Below the pieces are notes generated by a model. The model saw only the letters and a program-made list of their open reading frames with translations, had not been told where the DNA came from and did not search any database. Positions 5,274 through 6,427 of a stretch of 6,427 nucleotides of DNA are shown one piece after another. The DNA comes from Thermodesulfobacteriota bacterium (GTDB lineage: Bacteria > Desulfobacterota > BSN033 > UBA1163). The position numbers were made by a program, and so were the translations under genes. The stretch lies in the NCBI GenBank assembly GCA_030024065.1, contig JASEIE010000232.1:1-6427 (forward strand). The letters run 5' to 3'. Position 1 is the first letter of the stretch. The number at the start of each line of letters is the position of its first letter.

Positions 5274-5297
5274 CCGTTTGACTATCAATCCAAACGG
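5274..5297. repeat. 7-bp inverted repeat upstream of birA
   Basis: CCGTTTG (5274-5280) and CAAACGG (5291-5297) form a perfect inverted repeat around a 10-base spacer, 67 bases before the birA start. It could be an operator or a small hairpin. It does not resemble the known BirA operator (TTGTAAACC-type half sites with a longer spacer). No good promoter could be assigned for birA in 5298-5364. Confidence 0.4.
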
Positions 5298-5364
5298 GCC
5301 CTGAACCTAATATGGTGCAAAGCGGGCTTCCCAGCCCTAACCCAAAGGTAATTTTCACCAAAAG

Positions 5365-6360
5365 ATGCCTATGATGGATGAAGAGATTCTCAAACTTCTC
5401 AAGACACATCCTTCCGCGTTTCTTTCAGGGGAAGAAGTGAGCCGCCGGTTGAAAGTGAGCCGGACCGCTGTCTGGAAGAAGATCAGGCATTTGAGATCCC
5501 TTGGATACGAGATCGAGGCATCGACCAGATCAGGATACCGGTTAATCCAATCCCCGGATCGTCTCACTCCCGCTGAAGTGAAGCCTTCCCTGAAAACAAA
5601 ATGGATGGGGAAGGTGATCCACTATTTTGATACTCTCGATTCAACGAACTCAACGGCCTACCAACTGGCCGTCAACGGCGCCAGGGAAGGAGAAATCGTC
5701 ATTGCGGAATCGCAGGAGAAAGGGAGAGGGAGGTTGGAAAGGCATTGGTTCTCCCCTCCGTTTTTGAATCTCTATCTTTCTGTTATCCTCCGGCCACAAA
5801 TTCCTCCGCATCAGGCTACGCTCATCACCTTAATGGCTGCCGTGGCAACAGCCGAGGCCATTCAGAAATTTACAGGGCTTCAACCGTTGATCAAGTGGCC
5901 CAATGATATTCTTCTGAAAGGCCGGAAAGTGGCGGGACTTCTCAACGAGATCCAGTCGGAGATGGATCGCATCCACTTCGTCATCCTGGGCATTGGTGTT
6001 AATCTCAATCTTGACAAGAAGATATTCCCTCAGGAGATCCGTTCAGTTGCCACTTCGATGAAGCAAGAGATGGGGCAGTCGATTTCGAGAAAGGCTTTTC
6101 TCCAATCCATTTTGCTGGCATTGGAAGCGTGGTATTCGAAATTCTTGAAAGAAGGCGGGGCGGTTATCCTGAAGGCCTGGAGAGATCGGGCTCATATCAG
6201 GGGGAGGCGGGTCAAGGTGACCTCTTTTGGCGAGACCATTTCAGGCATTGCGGTTGATGTCGATTCAGATGGTGCTCTCATATTGAGAATGGAGAATGGG
6301 AAACGGAGAAGAGTGGTTGCAGGAGACATCGAGTATGCAAAACAAAAGATAAAGAATTAA
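5365..6360 (+). CDS. birA: Bifunctional biotin ligase / biotin operon repressor BirA
   Basis: 331 residues, close to E. coli BirA (321). It activates biotin with ATP to biotinyl-AMP and attaches it to the lysine of carboxyl-carrier proteins in the cytoplasm. Residues about 4-62 form the N-terminal winged helix-turn-helix (SGEEVSRRLKVSRTAVWKKI then GYEIEASTRSGYRL), so it is the repressor-type ligase. The catalytic domain shows DSTN (92-95), the biotinyl-AMP loop KGRGRLERHW (119-128), KWPND (177-181) and KVAG (188-191). The C-terminal SH3-like domain covers about 278-325. In the loop, the E. coli GRGRRGRKW pattern is changed: the glycine after the fourth residues is Glu (E125), an unusual substitution, while the Arg equivalent to R118 (R123) is kept. 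No Shine-Dalgarno is clear; Met3 (5371) or Met4 (5374) are alternative starts. No biotin synthesis gene is adjacent, so any bio targets lie elsewhere. Confidence 0.94.
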   Translation: MPMMDEEILKLLKTHPSAFLSGEEVSRRLKVSRTAVWKKIRHLRSLGYEIEASTRSGYRLIQSPDRLTPAEVKPSLKTKWMGKVIHYFDTLDSTNSTAYQLAVNGAREGEIVIAESQEKGRGRLERHWFSPPFLNLYLSVILRPQIPPHQATLITLMAAVATAEAIQKFTGLQPLIKWPNDILLKGRKVAGLLNEIQSEMDRIHFVILGIGVNLNLDKKIFPQEIRSVATSMKQEMGQSISRKAFLQSILLALEAWYSKFLKEGGAVILKAWRDRAHIRGRRVKVTSFGETISGIAVDVDSDGALILRMENGKRRRVVAGDIEYAKQKIKN

Positions 6361-6363
6361 AGC

Positions 6364-6419
6364 ACCAAACTCCAGGCATCAAATTCCAAATAAATTTCAA
6401 TACCCGAAATTCGAAACAA
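6364..6419. repeat. AT-rich degenerate 7/14-bp periodic spacer after birA
   Basis: After the birA stop there is no hairpin terminator. The sequence breaks into heptamers, with ACCAAACTCCAGGC (6364-6377) matching ATCAAATTCCAAAT (6378-6391) at 9 of 14 positions, then AAATTTC, AATACCC and GAAATTC. It is the third period-7 spacer in the window and continues toward the edge. Confidence 0.35.
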
Positions 6420-6427
6420 AATTGGGC

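Noticed and set aside
5125..5409. Minus-strand open frame between EF-G and birA.
   Set aside because: It runs through heptad repeats and into the birA start, has no ribosome binding site and a repeat-derived, low-information translation.

Overview
The window looks like ordinary chromosome of a Gram-negative anaerobe-type bacterium, most likely Desulfobacterota (the former Deltaproteobacteria) or a neighbouring lineage. This rests on lipoproteins with a BamE/SmpA-like motif, a VapB/FitA-type antitoxin, a short EF-G paralogue, mid-range GC, and repeat-rich intergenic spacers of a kind common in such genomes. The lineage is inference; no marker gene here fixes it.

Layout. From 1 to about 2960 everything reads leftward. 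At the left edge is a ribbon-helix-helix antitoxin gene with its promoter, a palindromic operator candidate and a good ribosome binding site. It is followed by only the first 30 codons of a PIN-domain toxin, which then hits a stop. Next come two tandem, overlapping, related lipoprotein genes (478-1291). A spacer then holds a 129-bp palindromic element and a perfect 7-bp-period repeat. After it comes a fold-type I PLP aminotransferase (1522-2715). From 2958 onward everything reads rightward: an elongation factor G paralogue (3037-5076), a spacer with degenerate heptad repeats, and BirA biotin ligase/repressor (5365-6360). Another heptad-like stretch closes the window.

The most interesting region is the roughly 210-nt leader of the aminotransferase (about 2926 to 2716, minus strand). 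It reads like a complete ribosome-mediated transcription attenuator. It has a sigma70-like promoter and a 19-codon leader peptide with a well-placed Shine-Dalgarno and the run Tyr-Phe-Tyr-Phe-Tyr-Phe. Five RNA segments follow that form a chain of mutually exclusive helices, ending in two intrinsic terminators with U-tracts. The layout predicts that shortage of charged tRNA-Tyr or tRNA-Phe stalls the ribosome, frees segment 1, and disables both terminators. That would make the aminotransferase an aromatic amino acid biosynthetic enzyme under aromatic control. A second reading frame through the same bases encodes five consecutive leucines, so the sensed amino acid needs comparative confirmation.

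The aminotransferase and EF-G promoters are back to back, with -35 boxes seven bases apart. EF-G and BirA are otherwise unrelated to the leftward genes. The EF-G lacks str-operon neighbours and has altered domain IV tip loops, so it is probably a paralogue rather than the housekeeping factor.
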